NCBI GenBank assembly: GCA_036435485.1
Contig: CM071601.1
Location: forward strand, 182,440,939-182,504,938
Reading direction: 5' to 3'
Length of the DNA: 64,000 nucleotides
DNA from: Saposhnikovia divaricata
Taxonomy: Eukaryota; Streptophyta; Magnoliopsida; Apiales; Apiaceae
The notes under the pieces: generated by a model
What the model saw: only the letters and a program-made list of their open reading frames with translations
Databases searched by the model: none
Told to the model about the DNA's origin: nothing
Part shown: positions 46,502 to 60,444 of the stretch, piece after piece
Layout: each line of letters starts with the position of its first letter
Numbering within the stretch: position 1 is the first letter of the stretch
Program-made: the position numbers and the translations under genes

Positions 46502-46930
46502 GTATATGATATGTGTCCTTTTTTATTTTTATTTTTAAATCGTATGTACATATCATCATAATCACAATCAGTTACAAAGCTCCTCCCTGTTCTTCGGGTT
46601 CTTAGCAGAATATCCGTATTTTGCTCCATAATTCCAGCAACCACTAAAGCATTGTTATACCAAATTCTCCCTATAACAATTACATTTGCCATCATTGTTT
46701 TAAATAAATAACAATACAATTTATAGAAATTATAAATAAATAAAGAAAGAAAAAAGAACATTTTATGGTATTATTTTTAAAATACAAAATAGGTTATGAA
46801 GTTGACAAAAAATTAAAAATCTCAAATACCACCAGCCCAGGTCCAGTCCCAGGCCTGTATATATTTGGGCGGGAGGAGAAGGGGGGTAGAGTAAAATAAA
46901 AATTAAAATTAGGGCAAAATAGATTGCGAA

Positions 46931-47370
46931 ATGGTGATGAAGAATGAATTTGATTTGGGTTCTAATTGTGATGGAGATGGATTTGCGGAGGAGGAGGAAG
47001 AGGAATCGGAAAAATCGGAGTTGGAGGAGGTGGAGAATCGGTGGAGAATGCTGTCAAGTCTCCTCCAGTGGAGGTAAAAGATTTATCTTATTATTTTAAA
47101 ACAGAGTTATACACGGATGGTCCCGAGGAGCCGAAATCCGAGGAGGATGTATTAGGGGATAGTGATCGTGATGAGAAAGATTATGCCTTCAAATTTGTGG
47201 TCAAGAAACGCTCCAGGATTGTTACCAATCCCAAGCTTCCCCGAAAAATTTACTTCAGACGAAATGGTCCCAAACAGCGTGTTTCCACCACCCCTTCTGT
47301 ACTTTATGATCCGGGATTTCCTGTGGCTGCCATATCCAAATTGGCTCTCAAAACCTATAATAAAATCCAG
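46931..47370 (+). pseudogene. array exon 1, unit 3, broken
   Basis: Same 10-base deletion as unit 2; the pair probably arose by duplication of one broken unit. The intron fragment has an uninterrupted T run. Confidence 0.7.
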
Positions 47371-47795
47371 GTATATGATATGTGTCCTTTTTTTTTTTTT
47401 TAAAATCGTATGTACATATCATCATAATCACAATCAGTTACAAAGCTCCTCCCTGTTCTTCGGGTTCTTAGCAGTATATCCGTATTTTGCTCCATAATTT
47501 CAGCAACCACTAAAGCATTGTTATACCAAATTCTCCCTATAACAATTACCTTTGCCAACATTGTTTTAAATAAATAACAATACAATTTATAGAAATTATA
47601 AATAAATAAAGAAAGAAAAAAGAACATTTTATGGAATTATTTTTAAAATACAAAATAGGTTATGAAGTTGACAAAAAATTAAAAATCTCAAATACCACCA
47701 GCCCAGGCCTAGTCCCAGGCCTGTATATATTTGGGCGGGAGGAGAAGGGGGTAGAGTAACATAAAAATTAAAATTAGGGCAAAATAGATTGCGAA

Positions 47796-48245
47796 ATGGT
47801 GATGAAGAATGAATTTGATTTGGGTTCTAATTGTGATGGAGATGGATTTGCGGAGGAGGAGGAAGAGGAATCGGAAGAATCGGAGTTGGAGGAGGTGGAA
47901 TCGGAATCAGAATCGGTGGAGAATGCTGTCAAGTCTCCTCCAGTGGAGGTAAAAGATTTATCTTATCATTTTAAAACAGAGTTATACACGGATGGTCCCG
48001 AGGAGCCGGAATCCGAGGAGGATGTATTAGGGGATAGTGATCGTGATGAGAAAGATTATGCCTTCAAATTTGTGGTCAAGAAACGCTCCAGGACTGTTAC
48101 AAATCCCAAGCTTCCCCGAAAAATTTACTTCAGACGTAATGGTCCCAAACAGCGTGTTTCCACCACCCCTTCTGTACTCTATGATCCGGGCTTTTCTGTG
48201 GCTGCCATAACCAAATTGGCTCTCAAAACCTATAATAAAATCCAG
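47796..48245 (+). CDS. array exon 1, unit 4, open
   Basis: 150 codons, donor intact. FSVAAITKLALK in place of FPVAAISKLALK. Confidence 0.6.
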
Positions 48246-48674
48246 GTATATGATATGTGTCCTTTTTTATTTATATTTTTAAATCGTATGTACATATCAT
48301 CATAATCACAATCAGTTACAAAGCTCCTCCCTGTTCTTCGGGTTCTTAGCAGAATATCCGTATTTTGCTCCATAATTCCAGCAACCACTAAAGCATTGTT
48401 ATACCAAATTCTCCCTGTGACAATTACCTTTGCCAACATTGTTTTAAATAAATAACAATACAATTTATAGAAATTATAAATAAATAAAGAAAGAAAAAAG
48501 AACATTTTATAGAATTATTCTTAAAATACAAAATAGGTTATGAAGTTGACAAAAAATTAAAAATCTCAAACACCACCAGCCCAGGCCCAGTCCCAGGCCT
48601 GTATATATTTGGGCGGGAGGAGAAGGGGGGTAGAGTAACATAAAAATTAAAATTAGGGCAAAATAGATTGCGAA

Positions 48675-49124
48675 ATGGTGATGAAGAATGAATTTGATTT
48701 GGGTTCTAATTGTGTGGGAGATGTATTTGCGGAGGAGGAGGAAGAGGAATCGGAAGAATCGGAGTTGGAGGAGGTGGAATCAGAATCAGAATCGGTGGAG
48801 AAAGCTGTCAAGTCTCCTCCAGTGGAGGTAAAAGATTTATCTTTTTATTTTAAAACAGAGTTATACACGGATGGTCCCGAGGAGCCGGAATCCGAGGAGG
48901 ATGTATTAGGGGATAGTGATCGTGATGAGAAAGATTATGCCTTCAAATTGGTGGTCAAGAAACGCTCCAGGACTGTTACCAATCCCAAGCTTCCCCAAAA
49001 AATTTACTTCAGACGTAATGGTCCCAAACAGCGTGTTTCCACCACCCCTTCTGTACTCTATGATCAGGGCTTTCCTGTGGCTGCCATATCCAAATTGGCT
49101 CTCAAAACCAATAATAAAATCCAG
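48675..49124 (+). CDS. array exon 1, unit 5, open but diverged
   Basis: 150 codons, donor intact, but the most substituted open copy: CVGDVF, EKAVKSPP, LSFYFK, KLVVKK, LPQKIY, YDQGF and KTNNKIQ. Confidence 0.55.
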
Positions 49125-49552
49125 GTATATGATATGTGTCCTTTTTTATTTTTATTTTTAAATCATATGTACATATCATCATAATCACAATCAGTTACAA
49201 AGTTCCTCCCTGTTCTTCGGGTTCTTAGCAGAATATCCGTATTTTGCTCCATAATTCCAGCAACCACTAAAGCATTGTTATACCAAATTCTCCCTATAAC
49301 AATTACCTTTGCCAACATTGTTTTAAATAAATAACAATACAATTTATAGAAATTATAAATAAATAAAGAAAGAAAAAAGAACATTTTATAGAATTATTTT
49401 TAAAATACAAAATAGGTTATGAAGTTGACAAATAATTAAAAATCTCAAACACCACCAGCCCAGGCCCAGTCCCAGGCCTGTATATATTTGGGCGGGAGGA
49501 GAAAGGGGTAGAGTAACATAAAAATTAAAATTAGGGCAAAATAGATTGCGAA

Positions 49553-50000
49553 ATGGTGATGAAGAATGAATTTGATTTGGGTTCTAATTGTGATGGAGAT
49601 GGATTTGCGGAGGAGGAGGAAGAGGAATCGGAAGAATCGGAGTTGGAGGAGGTGGAATCGGAATCAGAATCGGTGGAGAATGCTCAAGTCTCCTCCAGTG
49701 GAGGTAAATGATTTATCTTATCATTTTAAAACAGAGTTATACACGGATGGTCCCGAGGAGCCGGAATCCGAGGAGGATGTATTAGGGGATAGTTATCGTG
49801 ATGAGAAAGATTATGCCTTCAAATTTGTGGTCAAGAAACGCTCAAGGACTGTTACCAATCCCAAGCTTCCCCGAAAAATTTACTTCAGACGTAATGGTCC
49901 CAAACAGCGTGTTTCCACCACCCCTTCTGTACTCTATGATCCGGGCTTTCATGTGGCTGCCATATCCAAATTGGCTCTCAAAAACTATAATAAAATCCAG
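49553..50000 (+). pseudogene. array exon 1, unit 6, broken
   Basis: Two bases lost at AATGCTCAAGTC (others AATGCTGTCAAGTC), frame ends at TGA in GGTAAATGA. Shared with unit 7, as are the changes SYRDEKD and FHVAA. Confidence 0.7.
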
Positions 50001-50428
50001 GTATATGATATGTGTCCTTTTTTATTTTTATTTTTAAATCGTATGTACATATCATCATAATCACAATCAGTTACAAAGCTCTTCCCTGTTATTCGGGTTC
50101 TTAGCAGAATATCCGTATTTTGCTCCATAATTCCAGCAACCACTAAAGCATTGTTATACCAAATTCTCCCTATAACAATTACCTTTGCCAACATTGTTTT
50201 AAATAAATAACAATACAATTTATAGAAATTATAAATAAATAAAGAAAGAAAAAAGAACATTTTATAGAATTATTTTTAAAATACAAAATAGGTTATGAAG
50301 TTGACAAATAATTAAAAATCTCAAACACCACCAGCCCAGGCCCAGTCCCAGGCCTGTATATATTTGGGCGGGAGGAGAAGGGGGTAGAGTAACATAAAAA
50401 TTAAAATTAGGGCAAAATAGATTGCGAA

Positions 50429-50876
50429 ATGGTGATGAAGAATGAATTTGATTTGGGTTCTAATTGTGATGGAGATGGATTTGCGGAGGAGGAGGAAGAG
50501 GAATCGGAAGAATCGGAGTTGGAGGAGGTGGAATCGGAATCAGAATCGGTGGAGAATGCTCAAGTCTCCTCCAGTGGAGGTAAATGATTTATCTTATCAT
50601 TTTAAAACAGAGTTATACACAGATGGTCCCGAGGAGCCGGAATCCGAGGAGGATGTATTAGGGGATAGTTATCGTGATGAGAAAGATTATGCCTTCAAAT
50701 TTGTGGTCAAGAAACGCTCAAGGACTGTTACCAATCCCAAGCTTCCCCGAAAAATTTACTTCAGACGTAATGGTCCCAAACAGCGTGTTTCCACCACCCC
50801 TTCTGTACTCTATGATCCGGGCTTTCATGTGGCTGCCATATCCAAATTGGCTCTCAAAACCTATAATAAAATCCAG
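50429..50876 (+). pseudogene. array exon 1, unit 7, broken
   Basis: Same 2-base deletion and private changes as unit 6: an adjacent recent duplicate. Confidence 0.7.
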
Positions 50877-51305
50877 GTATATGATATGTGTCCTTTTTTA
50901 TTTTTATTTTTAAATCGTATGTACATATCATCATAATCACAATCAGTTACAAATCTCCTCCCTGTTCTTTGGGTTCTTAGCAGAATATCAGTATTTTGCT
51001 CCATAATTCCAGCAACCACTAAAGCATTGTTATACCAAATTCTCCCTGTAACAATTACCTTTGCCAACATTGTTTTAAATAAATAACAATACAATTTATA
51101 GAAATTATAAATAAATAAATAAAGAAAAAAGAACATTTTATAGAATTATTTTTAAAATACAAAATAGGTTATGAAGTTGACAAAAAATTAAAAATCTCAA
51201 ACACCACCAGCCTAGGCCCAGTCCCAGGCCTGTATATATTTGGGCGGGAGGAGAAGGGGGGTAGAGTAACATAAAAATTAAAATTAGGGCAAAATAGATT
51301 GCGAA

Positions 51306-51755
51306 ATGGTGATGAAGAATGAATTTGATTTGGGTTCTAATTGTGATGGAGATGGATTTGCGGAGGAGGAGGAAAAGGAATCGGAAGAATCGGAGTTGGA
51401 GGAGGTGGAATCGGAATCAGAATCGGTGGAGAATGCGGTCAAGTCTCCTCCAGTGGAGGTAAAAGATTTATCTTATTATTTTAAAACAGAGTTATACACG
51501 GATGGTCCCGAGGAGCCGGAATCCGAGGAGGATGTATTAGGGGATAGTGATCGTGATGAGAAAGATTATGCCTTCAAATTTGTGGTCAAGAAACGCTCCA
51601 GGACTGTTACCAATCCCAAGCTTCCCCGAAAAATTTACTTCAGACGTAATGGTCCCAAACAGCGTGTTTCCACCACCCCTTCTGTACTCTATGATCCGGG
51701 CTTTCTTGTGGCTGACATATCTAAATTGGCTCACAAAACCTATAATAAAATCCAG
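51306..51755 (+). CDS. array exon 1, unit 8, open frame with mutated splice donor
   Basis: 150 codons open, but the donor is CCAG|ATATATGATATT: GT has become AT, so normal splicing from this exon should fail. Also EEEEKESEE, FLVADISKLAHK. Confidence 0.65.
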
Positions 51756-52183
51756 ATATATGATATTTATCCTTTTTTATTTTTATTTTTAAATCGTATG
51801 TACATATCATCATAATCACAATCAGTTACAAAGCTCCTCCCTGTTCTTCGGGTTCTTAGCAGAATATCCGTATTTTGCTCCATAATTCCAGCAACAACTA
51901 AAGCATTGTTATACCAAATTCTCCCTATAACAATTACCTTTGCCAACATTGTTTTAAATAAATAACAATACAATTTATAGAAATTATAAATAAATAAAGA
52001 ATGAAAAAAGAACATTTTATGGTATTATTTTTAAAATACAAAATAGGTTATGAAGTTGACAAAAAATTAAAAATCTCAAACACCACCAGCCCAGGCCCAG
52101 TCCCAGGCCTGTATATATTTGGGCGGGAGGAGAAGGGGGTAGAGTAACATAAAAATTAAAATTAGGGCAAAATAGATTGCGAA

Positions 52184-52633
52184 ATGGTGATGAAGAATGA
52201 ATTTGATTTGGGTTCTAATTGTAATGGAGATGGATTTGCGGAGGAGGAGGAAGAGGAATCGGAAGAATCGGAGTTGGAGGAGGTGGAATCGGAATCAGAA
52301 TCGGTGGAGAATGCTGTCAAGTCTCCTCCAGTGGAGGTAAAAGATTTATCTTATTATTTTAAAACAGAGTTATACACGGATGGTCCCGAGGAGCCGGAAT
52401 CCGAGGAGGATGTATTAGGGGATAGTGATCGTGATGAGAAAGATTATGCCTTCAAATTTGTGGTCAAGAAACGCTCCAGGACTGTTACCAATCCCAAGCT
52501 TCCCCGAAAAATTTACTTCAGACGTAATGGTCCCAAACAGCGTGTTTCCACCACCCCTTCTGTAATCTATGATCCGGGCTTTCCTGTGGCTGTCATATCC
52601 AAATTGGCTCTCAAAACCTATAATAAAATCCAG
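52184..52633 (+). CDS. array exon 1, unit 9, open
   Basis: 150 codons, donor intact. SNCNGDGF is shared with unit 12; SVIYDPGFPVAVIS is private. Confidence 0.6.
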
Positions 52634-53062
52634 GTATATGATATGTGTCCTTTTTTATTTATATTTTTAAATCGTATGTACATATCATCATAATCACAAT
52701 CAGTTACAAAGCTCCTCCCTGTTCTTCGGGTTCTTAGCAGAATATCCGTATTTTACTCCATAATTCCAGCAACCACTAAAGCATTGTTATACCAAATTCG
52801 CCCTATAACAATTACCTTTGCCAACATTGTTTTAAATAAATAACAATACAATTTATAGAAATTATAAATAAATAAAGAAAGAAAAAAGAACATTTTATAG
52901 AATTATTTTTAAAATACAAAATAGGTTATGAAGTTGACAAAAAATTAAATATCTCAAACACCACAAGCCCAGGCCCAGTCCCAGGCCTGTATATATTTGG
53001 GCGGGAGGAGAAGGGGGGTAGAGTAACATAAAAATTAAAATTAGCGCAAAATAGATTGCGAA

Positions 53063-53506
53063 ATGGGGATGAAGAATGAATTTGATTTGGGTTCTAATTG
53101 TGATGGAGATGGATTTGCGGAGGAAGAGGAATCGGAAGAATCGGAGTTGTAGGAGGTGGAATCGGAATCAGAATCGGTGGAGAATGCTGTCAAGTCTCCT
53201 CCAGTGGAGGTAAAAGATTTATCTTATTATTTTAAAACAGAGTTATACACGGATGGTCCCGAGGAGCCGGAATCCGAGGAGGATGTATTAGGGGATAGTG
53301 ATCGTGATGAGAAAGATTATGCCTTCAAATTTGTGGTCAAGAAACGCTCCAGGACTGTTACCAATCCCAAGCTTCCCCGAAAAATTTACTTCAGATGTAA
53401 TGGTCCAAAACAGCGTGTTTCCACCACCCCTTCTGTACTCTATGATCCGGGCTTTCCTGTGGCTGCCATATCCAAATTGGCTCTCAAAACCTATAATAAA
53501 ATCCAG
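53063..53506 (+). pseudogene. array exon 1, unit 10, broken
   Basis: Starts ATGGGGATG (as unit 13), lacks six bases of the Glu run, and has GAG to TAG in GAGTTGTAGGAGG. GGTCCAAAACAG and the following spacer change TTACACCAAATTCT recur in unit 16. Confidence 0.7.
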
Positions 53507-53935
53507 GTATATGATATGTGTCCTTTTTTATTTTTATTTTTAAATCGTATGTACATATCATCATAATCACAATCAGTTACAAAGCTCCTCCCTGTTCTTC
53601 GGGTTCTTAGCAGAATATCCGTATTTTGCTCCATAATTCCAGCAACTACTAAAGCATTGTTACACCAAATTCTTCCTATAACAATTACCTTTGCCAACAT
53701 TGTTTTAAATAAATAACAATACAATTTATAGAAATTATAAATAAATAAAGAAAGAAAAAAGAACATTTTATAGAATTATTTTTAAAATACAAAATAGGTT
53801 ATGAAGTTGACAAAAAATTAAAAATCTCAAACACCACAAGCCCAGGCCCAGTCCCAGGCCTGTATATATTTGGGCGGGAGGAGAAGGGGGGTAGAGTAAC
53901 ATAAAAATTAAAATTAGGGCAAAATAGATTGCGAA

Positions 53936-54385
53936 ATGGTAATGAAGAATGAATTTGATTTGGGTTCTAATTGTGATGGAGATGGATTTGCGGAGGAGGA
54001 GGAAGAGGAATCGGAAGAATCGGAATTGGAGGAGGTGGAATCGGAATCAGAATTGGTGGAGAATGCTGTCAAGTCTCCTCCAGTGGAGGTAAAAGATTTA
54101 TCTTATCATTTTAACACAGAGTTATAGACGGATGGTCCCAAGGAGCCGGAATCCGAGGAGGATGTATTAGGGGATAGTGATCGTGATGAGAAAGATTATG
54201 CCTTCAAATTTGTGGTCAAGAAATGCTCCAGGACTCTTACCAATCCCAAGCTTCCCCGAAAAATTTACTTCAGACGTAATAGTCCCAAACAGCGTGTTTC
54301 TACCACCCCTTCTGTACTCTATGATCCGGGCTTTCCTATGGCTGCCATATCCAAATTGGCTCTCAAAACCTATAATAAAATCCAG
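53936..54385 (+). pseudogene. array exon 1, unit 11, broken
   Basis: Nonsense TAG in GAGTTATAGACGG (others TATACACGG); otherwise full length with intact donor. Confidence 0.7.
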
Positions 54386-54813
54386 GTATATGATATGTGT
54401 CCTTTTTTATTTTTATTTTTAAATCGTATGTACATATCATCATAATCACAATCAGTTACAAAGCTCCTCCATGTTCTTCGGGTTCTTAGCAGAATATCCG
54501 TATTTTGCTCCATAATTCCAGCAACCACTAAAGCATTGTTATACCAAATTCTCCCTGTAACAATTACATTTGCCAACATTGTTTTAAATAAATAACAATA
54601 CAATTTATAGAAATTATAGATAAATAAAGAAAGAAAAAAGAACATTTTATAGAATTATTTTTAAAATACAAAATAGGTTATGAAGTTCACAAAAAATTAA
54701 AAATCTCGAACACCACCAGCCCAGGCCTAGTCTCAGGCCTGTATATATTTGGGCGGGAGGAGAAGGGGGTAGAGTAACATAAAAATTAAAATTAGGGCAA
54801 AATAGATTGCGAA

Positions 54814-55263
54814 ATGGTGATGAAGAATGAATTTGATTTGGGTTCTAATTGTAATGGAGATGGATTTGCGGAGGAGGAGGAAGAGGAATCGGAAGAATCG
54901 GAGTTGGAGGAGGTGGAATCGGAATCAGAATCGGTGGAGAATGCTGTCAAGTCTCCTCCAGTGGAGGTAAAAGATTTATCTTATTATTTTGAAACAGAGT
55001 TATACACGGATGGTCCCGAGGAGCCGGAATCCGAGGAGGATGTATTAGGGGATAGTGATTGTGATGAGAAAGATTATGCCTTCAAATTTGTGGTCAAGAA
55101 ACGCTCCAGGACTGTTACCAATCCCAAGCTTCCCCGAAAAATTTACTTCAGACGTAATGGTCCCAAACAGCGTGTTTCCACCACCCCTTCTGTACTCTAT
55201 GATCCGGGCTTTCCTGTGGCTGCCATATCCAAATTGGCTCTAAAAACCTATAATAAAATCCAG
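54814..55263 (+). CDS. array exon 1, unit 12, open
   Basis: 150 codons, donor intact. SNCNGDGF as in unit 9; YYFETEL and SDCDEKD are private. Confidence 0.6.
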
Positions 55264-55692
55264 GTATATGATATGTGTCCTTTTTTATTTTTATTTTTAA
55301 ATCGTATGTACATATCATCATAATCACAATCAGTTACAAAGCTCCTCCCTGTTCTTCGGGTTCTTAGCAGAATATCTGTATTTTGCTCCATAATTCCAGC
55401 AACCACTAAAGCATTGTTATACCAAATTCTCCCTATAACAATTACCTTTGCCAACATTGTTTTAAATAAATAACAATACAATTTATAGAAATTATAAATA
55501 AATAAAGAAAGAAAAAAGAACATTTTATAGAATTATTTTTAAAATACAAAATAGGTTATGAAGTTGACAAAAAATTAAATATCTCAAACACCACAAGCCC
55601 AGGCCCAGTCCCAGGCCTGTATATATTTGGGCGGGAGGAGAAGGGGGGTAGAGTAACATAAAAATTAAAATTAGGGCAAAATGGATTGCGAA

Positions 55693-56132
55693 ATGGGGAT
55701 GAAGAATGAATTTGATTTGGGTTCTAATTGTGATGGAGATGGATTTGCGGAGGAGGAGGAAGAGGAATCGGAAGAATCGGAGTTGGAGGAGGTGGAGAAT
55801 CGGTGGCGAATGCTGTCAAGTCTCCTCCAGTGGAGGTAAAAGATTTATCTTATAATTTTAAAACAGAGTTATACACGGATGGTCCCGAGGAGCCGGAATC
55901 CGAGGAGGATGTATTAGGGGATAGTGATCGTGATAAGAAAGATTATGCCTTCAAATTTGTGGTCAGGAAACGCTCCAGGACTGTTACCAATCCCAAGCTT
56001 CCCCGAAAAATTTACTTCAGACGTAATAGTCCCAAACAGCGTGTTTCCACCACCCCTTCTGTACTCTATGATCGGGGCTTTCCTGTGGCTGCCATATCCA
56101 AATTGGCTCTCAAAACCTATAATAAAATCCAG
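55693..56132 (+). pseudogene. array exon 1, unit 13, broken
   Basis: 10-base deletion as in units 2 and 3. The 3' half (RDKKDYAFKFVVRK, RRNSPKQ, YDRGF) is the same as in unit 15, the 5' flank the same as unit 10: a mosaic. Confidence 0.7.
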
Positions 56133-56561
56133 GTATATGATATGTGTCCTGTTTTATTTTTATTTTTAAATCGTATGTACATATCATCATAATCACAATC
56201 AGTTACAAAGCTCCTCCCTGTTCTTCGGGTTCTTAGCAGAATATCCGTATTTCGCTCCATAATTCCAGCAACCACTAAAGCATTGTTATACCAAATTCTC
56301 CCTGTAACAATTACCTTTGCCAACATTGTTTTAAATAAATAACAAAATAATTTATAGAAATTATAAATAAATAAAGAAAGAAAAAAGAACATTTTGTAGA
56401 ATTATTTTTAAAATACAAAATAGGTTATGAAGTTGACAAAAAATTAAAAATCTCAAACACCACCAGCCCAGGCCCAGTCCCAGGCCTGTATATATTTGGG
56501 CGGGAGGAGAAGGGGGGTAGAGTAACATAAAAATTAAAATTAGGGCAAAATAGATTGCGAA

Positions 56562-57011
56562 ATGGTGATGAAGAATGAATTTGATTTGGGTTCTAATTGT
56601 GATGGAGATGGATTTGCGGAGGAGGAGGAAGAGGAATCGGAAGAATCGGAGTTGGAGGAGGTGGAATCGGAATAAGAATCGGTGGAGAATGCTGTCAAGT
56701 CTCCTCCAGTGGAGGTAAAAGATTTATCTTATCATTTTAAAACAGAGTTATACACGGATGGTCCCGAGGAGCCGGAATCCGAGGAGGATGTATTAGGGGA
56801 TAGTGATCGTGATGAGAAAGATTATGCCTTCAAATTTGTGGTCAAGAAACGCTCCAGGACTGTTACCAATCTCAAGCTTCCCCGAAAAATTTACTTCAGA
56901 CGTAATGGTCCCAAACAGCGTGTTTCCACCACCCCTTCTGTACTCTATGATCCGGGCTTTCCTGTGGCTGCCATATCCAAATTGGCTCTCAAAACCTATA
57001 ATAAAATCCAG
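56562..57011 (+). pseudogene. array exon 1, unit 14, broken
   Basis: Nonsense TAA in GAATCGGAATAAGAATCGG (others TCA). The same stop occurs in unit 19. Confidence 0.7.
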
Positions 57012-57440
57012 GTATATGATATGTGTCTTTTTTTATTTTTATTTTTAAATCGTATGTACATATAATCATAATCACAATCAGTTACAAAGCTCATCCCTGT
57101 TCTTCGGGTTCTTAGCAGAATATCCGTATTTTGCTCCATAATTCCAGCAACCACTAAAGCATTGTTATACCAAATTCTCCCTATAACAATTACCTTTGCC
57201 AACATTGTTTTAAATAAATAACAATACAATTTATAAAAATTATAAATAAATAAAGAAAGAAGAAAGAACATTTTATAGAATTATTTTTAAAATACAAAAT
57301 AGGTTATGAAGTTGACAAAAAATTAAAAATCTCAAACACCACCAGCCCAGGCCCAATCCCAGGCCTGTATATATTTGGGCGGGAGGAGAAGGGGGGTAGA
57401 GTAACATAAAAATTAAAATTAGGGCAAAATAGATTGCAAA

Positions 57441-57890
57441 ATGGTGATGAAGAATGAATTTGATTTGGGTTCTAATTGTGATGGAGATGGATTTGCGGAG
57501 GAGGAGGAAGAGGAATCGGAAGAATCGGAGTTGGAGGAGGTGGAATCGGAATCAGAATCGGTGGAGAATGCTGTCAAGTCTCCTCCAGTGGAGGTAAAAG
57601 ATTTATCTTATCATTTTAAAACAGAGTTATACACGGATGGTCCCGAGGAGCCGGAATCCGAGGAGGATGTATTAGGGGATAGTGATCGTGATAAGAAAGA
57701 TTATGCCTTCAAATTTGTGGTCAGGAAACGCTCCAGGACTGTTACCAATCCCAAGCTTCCCCGAAAAATTTACTTCAGACGTAATAGTCCCAAACAGCGT
57801 GTTTCCACCACCCCTTCTGTACTCTATGATCGGGGCTTTCCTGTGGCTGCCATATCCAAATTGGCTCTCAAAACCTATAATAAAATCCAG
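57441..57890 (+). CDS. array exon 1, unit 15, open
   Basis: 150 codons, donor intact. RDKKDYAFKFVVRK, RRNSPKQ and YDRGF as in unit 13. Confidence 0.6.
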
Positions 57891-58319
57891 GTATATGATA
57901 TGTGTCCTGTTTTATTTTTATTTTTAAATCGTATGTACATATCATCATAATCACAATCAGTTACAAAGCTCCTCCCTGTTCTTCGGGTTCTTAGCAGAAT
58001 ATCCGTATTTCGCTCCATAATTCCAGCAACCACTAAAGCATTGTTATACCAAATTCTCCCTGTAACAATTACCTTTGCCAACATTGTTTTAAATAAATAA
58101 CAAAATAATTTATAGAAATTATAAATAAATAAAGAAAGAAAAAAGAACATTTTATAGAATTATTTTTAAAATACAAAATAGGTTATGAAGTTGACAAAAA
58201 ATTAAAAATCTCAAACACCACCAGCCCAGGCCCAATCCCAGGCCTGTATATATTTGGGCGGGAGGAGAAGGGGGGTAGAGTAACATAAAAATTAAAATTA
58301 GGGCAAAATAGATTGCAAA

Positions 58320-58754
58320 ATGGTGATGAAGAATGAATTTGATTTGGGTTCTAATTGTGATGGAGATGGATTTGCGGAGGAGGAGGAAGAGGAATCGGAA
58401 GAATCGGAGTTGGAGGAGGTGGAATCGGAATCAGAATCGGTGGAGAATGCTGTCAAGTCTCCTCCAGTGGAGGTAAAAGATTTATCTTATTATTTTAAAA
58501 CAGAGTTATACATGGATGGTCCCGAGGAGGATGTATTAGGGGATAGTGATCGTGATGAGAAAGATTATGCCTTCAAATTTGTGGTCAAGAAACGCTCCAG
58601 GACTGTTACCAATCCCAAGCTTCCCCGAAAAATTTACTTCAGACGTAATGGTCCAAAACAGCGTGTTTCCACCACCCCTTCTGTACTCTATGATCCGGGC
58701 TTTCCTGTGGCTGCCATATCCAAATTGGCTCTCAAAACCTATAATAAAATCCAG
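58320..58754 (+). CDS. array exon 1, unit 16, open, 5 codons shorter
   Basis: An in-frame 15-base deletion gives YMDGPEEDVLGD. 145 codons, donor intact. Confidence 0.6.
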
Positions 58755-59183
58755 GTATATGATATGTGTCCTTTTTTAATTTTTTTTTTAAATCGTATGT
58801 ACATATCATCATAATCACAATCAGTTACAAAGCTCCTCCCTGTTCTTCGGGTTCTTAGCAGAATATCCGTATTTTGCTCCATAATTCCAGCAACCACTAA
58901 AGCATTGTTACACCAAATTCTCCCTATAACAATTACCTTTGCCAACATTGTTTTAAATAAATAACAATACAATTTATAGAAATTATAAATAAATAAAGAA
59001 AGAAAAAAGAACATTTTATAGAATTATTTTTAAAATACAAAATAGGTTATGAAGTTGACAAAAAATTAAAAATCTCAAACACCACAAGCCCAGGCCCAGT
59101 CCCATGCCTGTATATATTTGGGCGGGAGGAGAAGGGGGGTAGAGTAACATAAAAATTAAAATTAGGGCAAAATAGATTGTGAA

Positions 59184-59633
59184 ATGGTGATGAAGAATGA
59201 ATTTGATTTGGGTTCTAATTGTGATGGAGATGGATTTGCGGAGGAGGAGGAAGAGGAATCGGAAGAATCGGAGTTGGAGGAGGTGGAATCGGAATCAGAA
59301 TCGGTGGAGAATGCTGTAAAGTCTCCTCCAGTGGAGGTAAAAGATTTATCTTATTATTTTAAAACAGAGTTATACACGGATGGTCCCGAGGAGCCGGAAT
59401 CCGAGGAGGAGGTATTAGGGGATAGTGATCGTGATGAGAAAGATTATGCCTTCAAATTTGTGGTCAAGAAACGCTCCAGGACTGTTACCAATCCCAAGCT
59501 TCCTCGAAAAATTTACTTCAGACGTAATGGTCCCAAACAACGTGTTTCCACCACCCCTTCTGTACTCTATGATCCGGGCTTTCCTGTGGCTGCCATAACC
59601 AAATTGGCTCTCAAAAGCTATAATAAAATCCAA
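59184..59633 (+). CDS. array exon 1, unit 17, open, altered donor
   Basis: 150 codons; EEVLGD, AITKLALKSYNKIQ. The donor is CAA|GTATAT, weaker than CAG|GT. The following spacer lacks about 67 bases (ATGTACTTTTTGCTCC), so the next unit is 811 bp away. Confidence 0.6.
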
Positions 59634-59994
59634 GTATATGATATGTGTACTTTTTTATTTTTATTTTTAAATCGTATGTACTTTTTGCTCCATAATTCCA
59701 GCAACCACTAAAGCATTGTTATACCAAATTCTCCCTATAACAATTACCTTTGCCAACATTGTTTTAAATAAATAACAATTCAATTTATAGAAATTATAAA
59801 TAAATAAAGAAAGAAAAAAGAAAATTTTATTGAATCATTTTTAAAATACAAAATAGGTTATGAAGTTGACAAAAAATTAAAAATCTCAAACACCACCAAC
59901 CCAGGCCCAGTCCTAGGCCTGTATATATTTGGGCGGGAGGAGAAGGGGGGTAGAGTAACATAAAAATTAAAATTAGGGCAAAATAGATTGCGAA

Positions 59995-60444
59995 ATGGTG
60001 ATGAAGAATGAATTTGATTTGGGTTCTAATTGTGATGGAGATGGATTTGCGGAGGAGGAGGAAGAGGAATCGGAAGAATCGGAGTTGGAGGAGGTGGAAT
60101 CGGAATCAGAATCGGTGGAGAATGCTGTCAAGTCTCCTCCAGTGGAGGTAAAAGATTTATCTTATTATTTTAAAATAGAGTTATACAAGGATGGTCCCGA
60201 GGAGCCGGAATCCGAGGAGGATGTATTAGGGGATAATGATCGTGATGAGAAAGATTATTCCTTCAAATTTGTGGTCAAGAAACGCTCCAGTACAGTTACC
60301 AATCCGAAGCTTCCCCGAAAAATTTACTTCAGACGTAATGGTCCCAAACAGCGTGTTTCCACCACCCCTTCTGTACTCTATGATCCGGGCTTTCCTGTGG
60401 CTGCCATATCCAAATTGGCTCTCAAAACCTATAATAAAATCCAG
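59995..60444 (+). CDS. array exon 1, unit 18, open
   Basis: 150 codons, donor intact. KIELYKDGPEE, GDNDRDEKDYSFKF and KKRSSTVTNPK are private. Confidence 0.6.
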
